A stretch of 33,498 nucleotides of DNA from Cudoniella acicularis (lineage: Eukaryota; Ascomycota; Leotiomycetes; Helotiales; Helotiaceae): the NCBI GenBank assembly GCA_013054445.1, contig JAAMPI010000520.1:1-33498 (forward strand), written 5' to 3'. Below the pieces are notes generated by a model. The model was not told where the DNA came from. It searched no databases and worked only from the letters and a program-made list of their open reading frames with translations. Below, piece by piece: positions 19,091-29,300 of this stretch. Numbering within the stretch: the first letter of the stretch is position 1; each line of letters opens with the position of its first letter. The position numbers and the translations under genes were made by a program.

Positions 19091-20652
19091 TCAAGCTCTA
19101 GGAAAAAGCGGCCCCTCAACCCCATCCCAGACCCTCGAAACCGCCACATCAGGCTCCCCCCCGAACCCCTTCAACGAAGCCAGCTGCAATAACTGTAGTG
19201 CCGTACCCGCAAGATGCAGCGGGTATTTGAGACGGCTGGCTTCTTCTAGTGATTGCGTCTGATAATTTCCCAATTAGCAAACTTATTTCATGATTTTTGA
19301 TTTTGATTTTGATGGGAGGAAGAATAAGGGATAAGGGATAAGGGATAAGGGATAAAGAAATGCAAAGAGGAAAGGCGCACCAATTCAGCAATAACATCAT
19401 CCACCGTCTTCCCCCCTTTCCCCTCCTCCCACTTCCCACTAAGCAACTGTGGTGTCCTCTCCGTAAACATCCAACTATTCCCCGCAGCCCCCGCAATAAT
19501 CTCAAAAAGCTGCCTCGTATCCAAGCCCACCTTAGCACCTAAACTCATCGCCTCAACCGCCGACACCAAATGCACACCCGCCATTACCTTTTCTACCAAT
19601 TTCAACTTTGCTGCTTCTTCTGAAGGGGTAAGAGAAGGAGGAGAAGAAGCGAGTTGGAGCACGAGGTTGGGGGATTGGGGTAAGTAGATTTTCCAAAGCG
19701 CGGAGTCGTCTTTGGGCCCGTAGCCAGAGCTGACGCCGGAGGCGAGCACTTGTTCTACGGTGGAGGAGAGGAAGAGGGGGAAGTGGGCGGAGCGGCCGCC
19801 GGAGGTTACGATTCCCTTTTTTACTTATTAGAAACTAATTGATTTTTGAAAATGGGAAATAATGAACAAAGAATGAGGGGAAATGCAAAGGGAGGGGAAA
19901 CATACAATATCCTTAACAATAATATTCAACGCCGAATAAATCTTCTCATCCTCAACAATCATATGCGGAGTCCTATTCGCAAACATCCAACTCCCGCCTT
20001 CACCATCTTTCAACACCTCAAAAGCTTTCTTGGTATCTAGTCCCAAAGCAGCTGCGAAACCCATAGCTTCGCTCGTCATAGTAATGTGGATTCCTGCTAG
20101 AACTTGATGCACCATCTTCACTTTTGTTCCTGCGCCTAAGCCCCCGGGGATGATATAGAGGTTCGACCCCGCCATGGCATCAAGTACCGGTCTCGCAGCA
20201 ACAAGCGCGTCTTCAGGTCCAGAAGCTAGGATGGTTAATGTCCCATCCGCGGCCCTGATTGTACCACCGGAAACAGGCGCATCAACAATTAATACATCTT
20301 TCCTATCATACGTTCCATCTAACAATGACCTGACGTGAGGCACGTGCTCCGGCGGTCCAGTGGAACACAGGATTAACGTTGCTCCTTTTTCTAAAGCATG
20401 AATAGCGCCTGTTTCGGAGTCGAATAAGGCGGAGAGGATTTGAGCCGCGGTGGCCACCATGAAGACTACGTATTGGGCATCTTTAACTGCGTCCTTTGGG
20501 GTCGAAGCTGTGGAACCTCCAGCGGTGCTGAAGCGTGTGAGTGTTGGGGCCCACACGTCAAAGCCGGTTACGCGGTGGGAGCGTTTGATGAGGTTTGTCG
20601 CCATGCCGAAACCCATGGCTCCTAGGCCGAGGAAGGCAATTTTTCCTGACAT
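19091..20652 (-). CDS. Beta-hydroxyacid dehydrogenase with duplicated C-terminal domain
   Basis: NAD(P)-dependent 2-domain dehydrogenase of the 3-hydroxyisobutyrate/6-phosphogluconate dehydrogenase superfamily. Exons on the minus strand are 20652-19906, 19815-19381 and 19258-19091, all in phase 0, giving 449 residues. Splice sites: GTATGT...AAAAG (90 nt) and GTGCGC...ATCAG with a GCTAATT branch (122 nt). Residues 1-165 are the NAD-binding domain: G-L-G-A-M-G-F-G-M-A near residue 8 and the substrate motif D-A-P-V-S-G-G. The first NAD_binding_11 domain has the catalytic Lys at about K179 in K-V-K-M-V-H-Q, where many relatives have K-x-x-N-N. Joining exon 1 to 2 restores I-I-V-K-D-I-G-I-V. A second copy of the C-terminal domain starts near residue 314 (K-L-K-L-V-E-K-V-M-A-G-V-H) and ends in exon 3 (E-E-A-S-R-L-K-Y-P-L). 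Relatives with one C-domain are near 290-320 residues. The substrate is unknown; L-threonate-dehydrogenase-like is one possibility. Confidence 0.88.
19324..19351. repeat. (ATAAGGG)4 heptamer repeat inside dehydrogenase intron 2
   Basis: Four exact 7-bp units within the 122-nt intron, i.e. CCCTTAT repeats in the transcript, next to three GATTTT units around 19298-19315. It resembles but does not match the fungal telomere unit TTAGGG. Confidence 0.85.
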
Positions 20653-22960
20653 GATGATGATTTTTTCTTTTGTGTTTTTCTTGTTTTTGTTTTTAGAAAA
20701 ATAAAAGTGAAGTAGGAGAAAAGGAAATAAAAGTCCTGAACATGTGAGGTTGTTTGTTTTTCTTCTCCCGTTGCTAGCAAGTGCCAGTGCTCCGATGCCG
20801 GGTAAAGAGGAGCAGTTTATCCAACGAGTAACGCGGCTTTTGGGTTGGTAAAGTATTTGCCGGGTCTTGGCGTGGGGAAATGGAGATGGATGATGATGAC
20901 ACTGGAGAGTGCAGATGAGATGGTGTTTTTACTTACATTTTTGTGTTTGTGAGGTGTGTGAAGGTAGAGATGGGAGGTTGGACGTCATGAGGTGGAGCTC
21001 CGCTAGGGAGAAGCGAAGGGGAGGTCTTCCAATCAGGAGTGCGCTTGAGGCAAACTGTGCAGGACGGATGTGAGAAGGGGCAGTTTTCAACTGCATACTG
21101 GTGAGGATAATATTGCGTCTGGAATGGCAATCTTTCATATCAAGTTGAAAGATTTTCTCCATCCAAGGAAGGAACTGACCGCTTCCGGTTGCCTTTAAAA
21201 TATTGAGCATCTATCCCTTCGACCGTTTCCAGGCCGATGCCACGATGGAACCCACAACATTTCGAACAATAAACACTGCGCTACAGTGAGATATTATTAA
21301 AAAGAGAGCGATACAAGTCTTCTATCTGCTCGCCTCTGCTCGTGGAACTTACCTTCTCAAAGTGAGGACTTATTTGAATACCTCGAAGTGTTTAAATTGA
21401 CGTCGCAAAATGGGCCTGGAAACGGTCGAAGATATACTGAAGTTTATATTGCCGTTGGATTTTCGAGAACCTCCTAAAACAGCGAGCAATAATTCCATGT
21501 TGGTTTCCGGTAGGTGAGTATCCGTTTAGAAGCTTCTAGTTCTCTTGAAACTCTTCCAGTCTGCGCCCTAAGAGGTTTAAGCTGAAAACCATTTCGCAAG
21601 AATTCCATTCGCGCGACTACCTTAATCACCTACCTTAGGAACATTTGACCCTCTATCAAGTATCAGAAATCCTGGCAGGCTCAGGGACGGCCAACCTATT
21701 ATTGCAGCATAGATCTCTCGTATCTGAGCCACTTCTTTCTTTTGGATATTTCTTCACCTGACCGTTTCTTCAATCCGCAAAATGGTAAATATGCATCATC
21801 GCAGAAGGCTTGCTGCCTGGAAATGAGTGCACAGAGTATCGATGGATGCCATCTACTTATTCAATAAGAGTGGAAATTTCTAGTCATTTCCAAATTCCAA
21901 AATTATCTAGGCGAAAAAGTGAGGCTGCTGAAAGACGGGAGTTCAAGAATAAAGTTTGGTCGATAACACTACTTAGCTTTTCCTGCCAGGACGGAGCTCT
22001 TTCTTCAATGACCCCAGCCATCAGTGGAAACCTAGAAAGCATTCGCGCTATCTTGATAGGAACTTCCCTGTCTACCAAAGTGGACGGCTTGCCCAACCGC
22101 CAACTTTAAGTTCAAAAGATTGGAGGTATTTCCTGACAACTGTCTCGGGGCTTAAACAAGCTCAAAGTATGAATAGAAACACGATTTCAGACGAAGACTC
22201 CAAGCCCCCTCATGGGAGCTAAAGTTCCATCCAAACTTTCTCATGATTGTGACACTTGGTGTAGCAAGACAGGATATCCTTATCAAGAAGCCAAGGAAAA
22301 AATCGGGTCTCTCACTGGAGATAGCCAGGAATCCTTGAGATGTTTATCTCCATTTGTAAACCTAAATATTCATCACATTCTTCAGACGCAGCGAGCTAAC
22401 GCTGTTGCATGAACTCTTGTCCTGGCAAGACCGTTGAGTGAAAGATGTTGTTATTAGGGACCAATAGGAAAGCAGAGGAATTATCGCCTTGTCATCCGAA
22501 GACGATACACAAAGTTCAACAAGCCCACCTGTCAAAACCCCATCCCGCTATCATCAATCTCCACGCACTTGAGCTGTAAAGTCCCTCGAATAATCGCGAC
22601 ATTTTTTTGGTACTTCCGAAGCCCGGATCAAGATATTTGAGGGGCCAATGAGATAGAATAGGTGCCTTTTAGGAGGGACTTCCCGAAGCTTGGGTTGCAA
22701 AAAGAAAGATGGTCTTTCTTCATCAGCTTCTAGAACCTTGACAACTGGCACTTGCATGAGCCGTCTTCCACAAGAATGAGGTAAGTTTCGCAATTTTCTG
22801 TTTGACCTGCTGTCTCTTGTTTGCCACATGCCATTCCGTATTCTTCGATTACTGAATTTCACCGCTTTGTGATCTGTAAGCCTTGCTGTATGTCTGACTC
22901 TAGTCACTTGAGCCAAAACGTTGCCAGCCTCTCGTTGCCAACTTACTCGGTCGCCTCGGT
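20653..22960. other. Intergenic upstream of the dehydrogenase, possible 5' exon
   Basis: About 2.3 kb without a firm gene. Next to the dehydrogenase, the minus-strand interval 21130-20937 reads a Cys-containing frame (E-N-C-P-F-S-H-P-S-C-T-V-C-L-K-R-T-P-D-W) that ends on a perfect GTAAGT donor at 20936-20931; it could be an untranslated or coding first exon. On the plus strand an ATG at 21410 opens a 35-codon frame (M-G-L-E-T-V-E-D-I-L-K-F-I-L-P-L) that ends by a GTAGGTGAGT donor-like sequence near 21509-21518, with no convincing second exon. The rest shows only short, unremarkable frames. Confidence 0.4.
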
Positions 22961-23620
22961 GTCGAGTTCAGCTTTTGTCTTCGGACCGCTTCGGTCTCCG
23001 TAGTTCAGGCCGTGGGAATCCAGCTGCAGAGTTTATACAGGGACATCCCTTCACCAAATATGCATTGGCGATCCAGGTTTGAGCCCTGATCCCGCGACGG
23101 TGGACGGTTTGACACACGTGGGGGATAGTGGCGATGTTCCTGGAACGGAAGAAGGGGAATGCTTGAAGGTGTTTTGCTGTGGCACGTGTGGTGTGGTGTT
23201 GTTGGTGCAATTTGGTGGGGGAGGCGAAGCCACTGTACTCAGTCTACTGAAACCGAGGGACGACAGGGATGGTATCGATAACGTACATGTACTGATAACA
23301 CGCTCCGTACCTGAAGATTGATGCCGTACCTCCGTATGGATGCTGGGCTTGAAAGAATTCGGTTCTGTATGCATCAAGGCTGGGCTAAATTGCAGGATGT
23401 GATTGATGATGTCGGCTGCTGCTGGGCTGCACGGGGCGTGAGCCACCTCTGTGTGCCACGGGCCGGGAGACCATTCAAAAACAACTCCGACAGCCCGACA
23501 CCCGTCTCCCCTTCGCAGCCTCGCAGCCTTCCAGGTTGCCCAAGAGCACGTTTTGCGGGACGGGACGGGCAACGAGGCGGGACGTGGTGAGCGGGCATTG
23601 GAGCTAGAAGACTTTGGGGT

Positions 23621-23655
23621 TGCGTTGCGTTGCGTTGCGATGCGATGCGTTGCAT
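23621..23655. repeat. Pentamer microsatellite (TGCGT/TGCGA)7
   Basis: Seven consecutive 5-bp units TGCGT x3, TGCGA x2, TGCGT, TGCAT. Confidence 0.9.
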
Positions 23656-24125
23656 TGGCCATTAGATTGGGAAGATGCAGAATCCGGGAATGGAGGCGAC
23701 TGCTACTGAGACTGCAGTGACGGCATTGCCTCCTCATGACTTTGCTGGATTTAGCCACTGAGGGTTGAGGTGTGGTTACATATCACTTCTGCTGGAACGG
23801 AGTACTTTCGTACAGAATTCCCTGTTGAGTAATGCAAAGCGAGAGGCCTAGAATCCACTGCGACACAGTCCTTCCAATCCAACCGTTTGAACGGCTTTGC
23901 CAGTTTGCGCGGGAACAACGGTCCGGCTCCGGATGATGCTCCGGCTCCGTATCGTCTGTCTGGTGGTTTTCCACAAAAGTGACAGGTTTGTTCATACTCC
24001 CGACAAGTTGGTACGAGGTTTCAAACCAAAACTTGGTAAAGGGGATGCTGGAACCGCCACTGTGCAAGAGCCATGACATTGGCACGATCGATATATTAAA
24101 AACGTGAGATTGCGATTGCATACTT

Positions 24126-24153
24126 GGGAATTGGGAACTGGGAATTGGGAACT
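24126..24153. repeat. 14-bp tandem doublet
   Basis: GGGAATTGGGAACT occurs twice in immediate tandem; each unit is itself a degenerate 7-bp dimer (GGGAATT/GGGAACT). Confidence 0.9.
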
Positions 24154-24642
24154 GGAACGTGTGCTGATGCTGATGCGTCGGGATTTGCCTACGGAGCACC
24201 TGCAAGCAGATAATGAGGAAGGAGGATGAGTGGGGTGCGCTTTGGGAATTGGGGATGCGCTGCTATGGAGCTTCATGCACCGCGACACCTCGCAACTTTT
24301 CGCACTCCGAGGCCACGATCATCTCAGATGGATGGCCCTTTGCTTTTCTACGCGCCTTTCGTGGTGTTGTCTGCGGGGAGTGAAGAGTGAACCGTCACCA
24401 AGTACTCCGAGACAAGTAAAGGTTGGTCTTAGAGCAGCTCGAATTGCGTCTGATAATCTGAGGGTCCCGGTGCGCGGAAGACATCCCCGTCACCAGCGGC
24501 GTGGTTAAAGTACGCCTGTAGGCCGAGCGCCCAGAGTTGTGGAGGTCTGGAGATTAGGACGGCCATCGCTAATCCGTGTCCGTCGCCTTGGGTTCCGATG
24601 ACATCCACAGTGGTTTTGAAATTCTTTTTCCTAGTTGTTGGG

Positions 24643-24684
24643 AGCTCGAAGCTCGAAGCTCGAAGCTCGAAGCTGGAAGCTGGA
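24643..24684. repeat. Heptamer minisatellite (AGCTCGA)4(AGCTGGA)2
   Basis: Six 7-bp units covering 42 nt, four AGCTCGA then two AGCTGGA. Confidence 0.95.
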
Positions 24685-25000
24685 AACAGGGAACTTCAGA
24701 GGCCCTTCTTCGGATGGAAACCGAGGCCTTTGTTATCTGCCTCTGCTCGAGCGCCCTCTGCCGAAGTAGAAAAGCCCAGAAGCGACGAGAGAAATCGCCG
24801 GTTGGCTGATAAGCTGGCTCCAGGCTCATGCGTCCAAGAGTGTTGAAGCGTTGGCCAGGGGCATCCAAGAGTCCACGATCCACGATCCTCCCAGCTCATT
24901 TCCAAGCCTTCGAGCTCAACTCTGGTAACTCATCGCATGCTACCTCCGCTCCGTACCGCGCTGGTGGGCGGATCACGTTCGATAGGCGTCAGGGGAAGGA

Positions 25001-26322
25001 ACACCATTCATACACGGGCATCTCGAGACAGCTTCTCAGATTCTCAGCTTCTCACCTACGCACTGCTGCCGTGCTGCAGACACACAGCGACACAGGTACC
25101 ATAGCTTATTTATCTCTGAGCCAGAGCGAACGACAAAAAGTCTCAAAGGGGTGGGAGAGACTGGTTGTGGTGATGGTGATGCATTGCAGGCTGCGAGCTC
25201 TGCAGCATGCATGCTCCTGCAAAGAAAGATCTGATGATCTAGCTGGTCACAGCGCGAAGGGGCCCGTTTCTGGTCACACTTCGGAGGCCGAGTGCAGCAA
25301 AGAGCATCCAACACTGGAATTATGGGTGTGCACCGCACGCTCATAGGCTCTGATAAATCCAGCTTTGGAATTCCCCATCGAATCAGCGCGGGAGAACAGA
25401 TGAATTGCTTCGGAGGCTGAGCAATCCTCCCGATGCGGTCTTCGTCTTTTGCCGAGTAAGGGGGGGGGGATGGAGGGGGCACCGTGAGCACTGCTGCACT
25501 GCAGAGCGACATGGTGAGAGGACATCGTGAACGCTGAGTGCCGAGAGTGAGCTGGAGGACCATTATCTCGCCATGAGCGTTACATGAAAATCAAACTATT
25601 GTATCTTTAGCTCTTCTACTTTTTGGACATAAGGAAAGACACACCGGCGAGAATAGAAGCCGACGAAGAGGGCTTGAAATCAAATTGCTTCTTTCCCACC
25701 GCTTAAGCCATAACACTCCTCATTTCTGGCCGCTGCGTGCTGCCACTGTGTCGTGTCTGCCCCAAGCCCAGCTGCGGTGTCTAGGTACCTATGTATGATG
25801 ATGTACCGGCCAACAGCGTTCGCGAAGACTTGAACTCTTTGGGGGCCGTCGTATTGACCGCCGCTACTGTAGTATTCCAGCTTCAGCGGTACACAGCTAA
25901 GCACAGCGGCACTGGAACTCGGTCATAGGCATCATAGCCACCACCGCCCCCCTAAATCGCAAAGTTATTTGCTATTTCTCTTTTGCCACAGGCGTTGCTC
26001 CCGAGCCCTTTTTTTCTGACCCCTGCCCCTGGGTTACCCAATACCCACACTCTATCTACCCTGGTGCTGCCCCCCCCCCAGAAAAGGAAGCTCTGCCCAG
26101 CCCCGACCTTCACACGCCCCTGGTCAGACCCAACCTCTCAAGTGCCCTGCCATCCCTCGCATCTGCAAAGACCACACCTTTGTCTCCTCTTCATCCTTTG
26201 CAGTCCATTCTACGGTATCCCCCTCGCTGGCCTCGGACTCCCATATCTCGACATCAATGTATCCAACAAGCAGTTGACAACGCTGTTGAAGGCCGCTCTG
26301 GAGGCGAAAGTGGAAACGCAGA
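25001..26322. promoter_or_regulatory. RasGEF promoter and 5' leader region
   Basis: About 1.3 kb with no supported gene. It holds a G10 run at 25460-25469 and a C10 run at 26070-26079. A pyrimidine-rich stretch at 25920-26215 is typical of fungal leaders. Upstream ATGs are present, e.g. 26257, which may mean uORFs if the transcript starts in this stretch. Confidence 0.45.
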
Positions 26323-29300
26323 ATGGAGGTCGAGCCCCCCGAGCTGGCCTCACAGTCGGCCCGCTCACCCACACCGGATTTGCGACAGCGACAACGAGAT
26401 CGTTTATCACCGCGAGGCCGATATGGGAAGACAGGTCGGATTGCGACGACAGTGCGTGAGGTGGAGGGTTCAACAATGAATGGAGTCACTCTCTGGCCTG
26501 CGCCGAGGTCTAAGACGGTTGACCGGCGATCGCCTGATATGATTCGGAAGAAACAATTACAGGATGGATTGCGCAAGGAGAACAGTGTGAATCGTCGGGC
26601 GAGGAGGGAGGCAGAAGATGGAAAGCATGATATTACTCCAGATGGTGGTTCAGCGGGGCGAGAAGGCAGGCAATTCACCGTGGCAAATGTTGGAAATAAT
26701 GGAAGGATATACTTACGGTAAGCCGGGAATATGCTCCATGATGACATTGTTTCCGTCGACAAGGAGTGCGTTTGGGAGTGAATAAACATTGACTGATGCG
26801 TGCTCTAGACCTACCATTCGTCCTGCAAATCAACGATATCCTCAGCCCTCATTCGTCTTCCCCATAACCCCACCAAGCACCGCTGGACTTGATGCACTGG
26901 TTTCGCAGCATGAAGAAGACGAGACACAGCGCGACAGTCTATGGACTCCCACACGTTCACCTTCTACCCCAGCCCAGAAACCTCGGGACCAATACTTTCT
27001 TCCCACGAGTACTGCGAGTACTCCGAGTCAACTTCCACGTCACACACGTGCACATTCATATTCTACCATCGACGAGCAGCGCGAAACCGTTCGCGACTCG
27101 GATGTGGGCGCCTTCAAAGTTGTGATAGACAGGCCTGGCACCGGCCCTAAACTCCAGGAGCCGTTTGTGGGTGTTCCAACATTAGAAGTCCCTATACCAT
27201 CGTATAGGCTGGGGACGCCTAGGTTTAGTATGCGCGGTACCGCCTTTCTTCGAAGTTCTTCCTATACAACTACAGACGACATGCGCTCGAGCGTATTCTC
27301 CCACAAAGGCTCCTCGCAAAGAGATTTGAGCTCACATCGAAGAACCAGAATTCTTTCCAGACGTCACTCAGATGCATCTCGACAACCTCACGTTCCTCAT
27401 TTGGCTCAGTCTGGTGCTTCGAGCATTATCGACTCGACTCCAACCCCAACCGATGGTATAATCCGACAGCGACTACCAATTCTTCCTGAGATGTTCGATG
27501 AACTTACTTTCAAACCTGCTTGCGATCACCCCTCAGTTGTACGTTATTCACTTAGCAGAGGAATAAGAGCTGCAACCCCTGCGCGCCTAGTCGCTGAGAT
27601 TACATCCCCGACATTTGTTGACTACGACCTTCTCTCGGACTTTTTCCTCACATTTCGCTCGTTCCTGGATACGACGGACTTGCTATATCTGCTCATTGCA
27701 AGATTAAAATGGGCATTAAGACGCACTGACGAGACTGGTACTGTGGTTAGGGTCCGTACCTTTGTTGCTATTCGGCATTGGATTCTGAATTATTTCTTGG
27801 ACGACTACGTGATTGATTACGATTTGCGTACATCTTTCTGCGACTTGCTCAACAATTTTCGTCTATGACCTCTCACTAGACCCGACCCAGACGAAAGTTC
27901 CTCTAAAAATACTTGGAGAGCTCAAAAAATGTTGGAGGAGAGTCTGTGCCTTGTACTGGGATGGCCCAGAATTTGATACGGAACTTGGGCCTGATGTTCC
28001 CATCTCTCCTGGAGGAGTTGCGGGGTCTCGCAACCCGAAATTAGACCCAAGCTTTTGGGATGCATACCCTAAAGGTCCTCCTCGATTAGATGGTATTATT
28101 GAGCCGGATTTCATCGAACGGGAATCAATAACCGCTGAGAACCCGAACTTCTTTGCTGACGTTTCGAGAGCTGGTCATTTGCATTCAACAGTTGAGACTC
28201 CTCGAGCAGTTTCAAGAGAGCAGACAGAACCTCCACAAGACCCTCCTTTATCTCCTACGAGCATGATGAGCGAAGATTTCGTCTCATGTTCTTTTCCCTC
28301 ACGAGCTCGACCTATCGGATCAGCGAACCCTCTCGGGGCTCACCCCGTCCAGACGAGTTCGCTTTACGAGACCCCTGGGCCGGTGGCTTTAACGCCAAAG
28401 ACCCTCACAGGCAAGCGCGTTCGTCCTACACATGCACATAAGCGCAGTGGCAGCTTTTCTGATTCATTCCGAGACCACCGAGCGCTTGATCAACCAATAC
28501 AAAAAGTTATATATAAAAGCACCGAGCTTTTTCTTGCTCTTCCATATGCTGGAAGCCTTGTCCGCGGCAACATCTTCCCACCCGGACAGGCATTCGTTGA
28601 TGTCATTGCGCCTAGTACGCCAGCAGATATGAGTCGTTCAAATACACTTTTTCCACCAGCGACTAATAGTCAGAAAGGCCCCTCAGCCATGTCAGGACCT
28701 GGAATGAAAAAGCTGTTGGGCAGTGTCCGTCGTGCTCTGAGTACTCGGACTGGTATAAGTCCTAGCCCGAATGCATCGCCAACCCAGGGTAGTTTCCCTC
28801 ATATCCCGCCACTTGGTGTACGTGGAGTTACCATCAATCGTCTCCCTGGTACTGCTGTCGTTCCCCAATCGCGACCTCGAAACACTGGTGCCAAAACACC
28901 TATGCGTATAGATCTTTTGGGTGCCGAGGTCGCCGAAGATTTCAAAAAGGCTGTTCAAGAAGACGCCGAAGCAGACATGGAGAGACGGGGGCAGTATGAG
29001 GATAGGTCTGATCAAACCAGTGAGCATATCGTAGGTCTTCGCTATTCATCTATGGCGCCAGATACCACCCTCGAGCCCCAAGGAGACAATCGCAATGGTT
29101 TAGTGAGCGGAATGACAAATGGCAGCAAGTCTATTGTGATTGTTGATGATACATTACCACCTGACACTCCTGTCATGACTGGAGCGCTGCCGATGAATAC
29201 ATCTGTAGATACTTTTGCCGATGCTTTTATGCAACCGTCAGGTGGACCTACACCACCTTCGACTCCCCCAGAGGCACAACTTGGAACACCAAGAAGATCT

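Larger units (their letters stand above)
22961..25000. other. Intergenic, GC-richer stretch with minisatellites and two E-boxes
   Basis: No gene is supported. The longest frame (minus, 23758-23051) is low-complexity with Arg/Ser/Pro bias, runs through a pentamer microsatellite and lacks domain-like segments. CACGTG occurs at 23115-23120 and 23183-23188. Tandem repeats lie at 23621-23655, 24126-24153 and 24643-24684. This may be part of an unusually long regulatory region for the RasGEF gene. Confidence 0.45.

Noticed and set aside
19324..19351. Interstitial telomere repeat
   Set aside because: The unit is ATAAGGG (CCCTTAT), not TTAGGG, and lies inside a spliced intron.
22480..22575. Protein-like string S-S-E-D-D-T-Q-S-S-T-S-P-P-V-K-T-P-S
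   Set aside because: Only about 28 codons between stops with no adjoining exon or splice sites; could be chance.
23060..23100. tRNA-like T-arm (CAGGTTTGAGCCCTG)
   Set aside because: The T-loop lacks the invariant TTC, the fifth stem pair fails, and no matching acceptor, D or anticodon arms are found upstream.
23051..23758. 235-codon open frame on the minus strand
   Set aside because: Arg/Ser/Pro-biased low-complexity translation that runs through a pentamer microsatellite, with no splice context or ordered segment; best explained by GC-rich composition.
25036..25563. 175-codon minus-strand open frame
   Set aside because: No recognisable motif, overlaps a plus-strand frame of similar size and a G10 run; chance frame in a promoter region.
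26124..26789. 221-codon minus-strand frame antisense to GEF exon 1
   Set aside because: Shadow of the plus-strand exon and its leader; the plus-strand exon connects by a good intron to the GEF.
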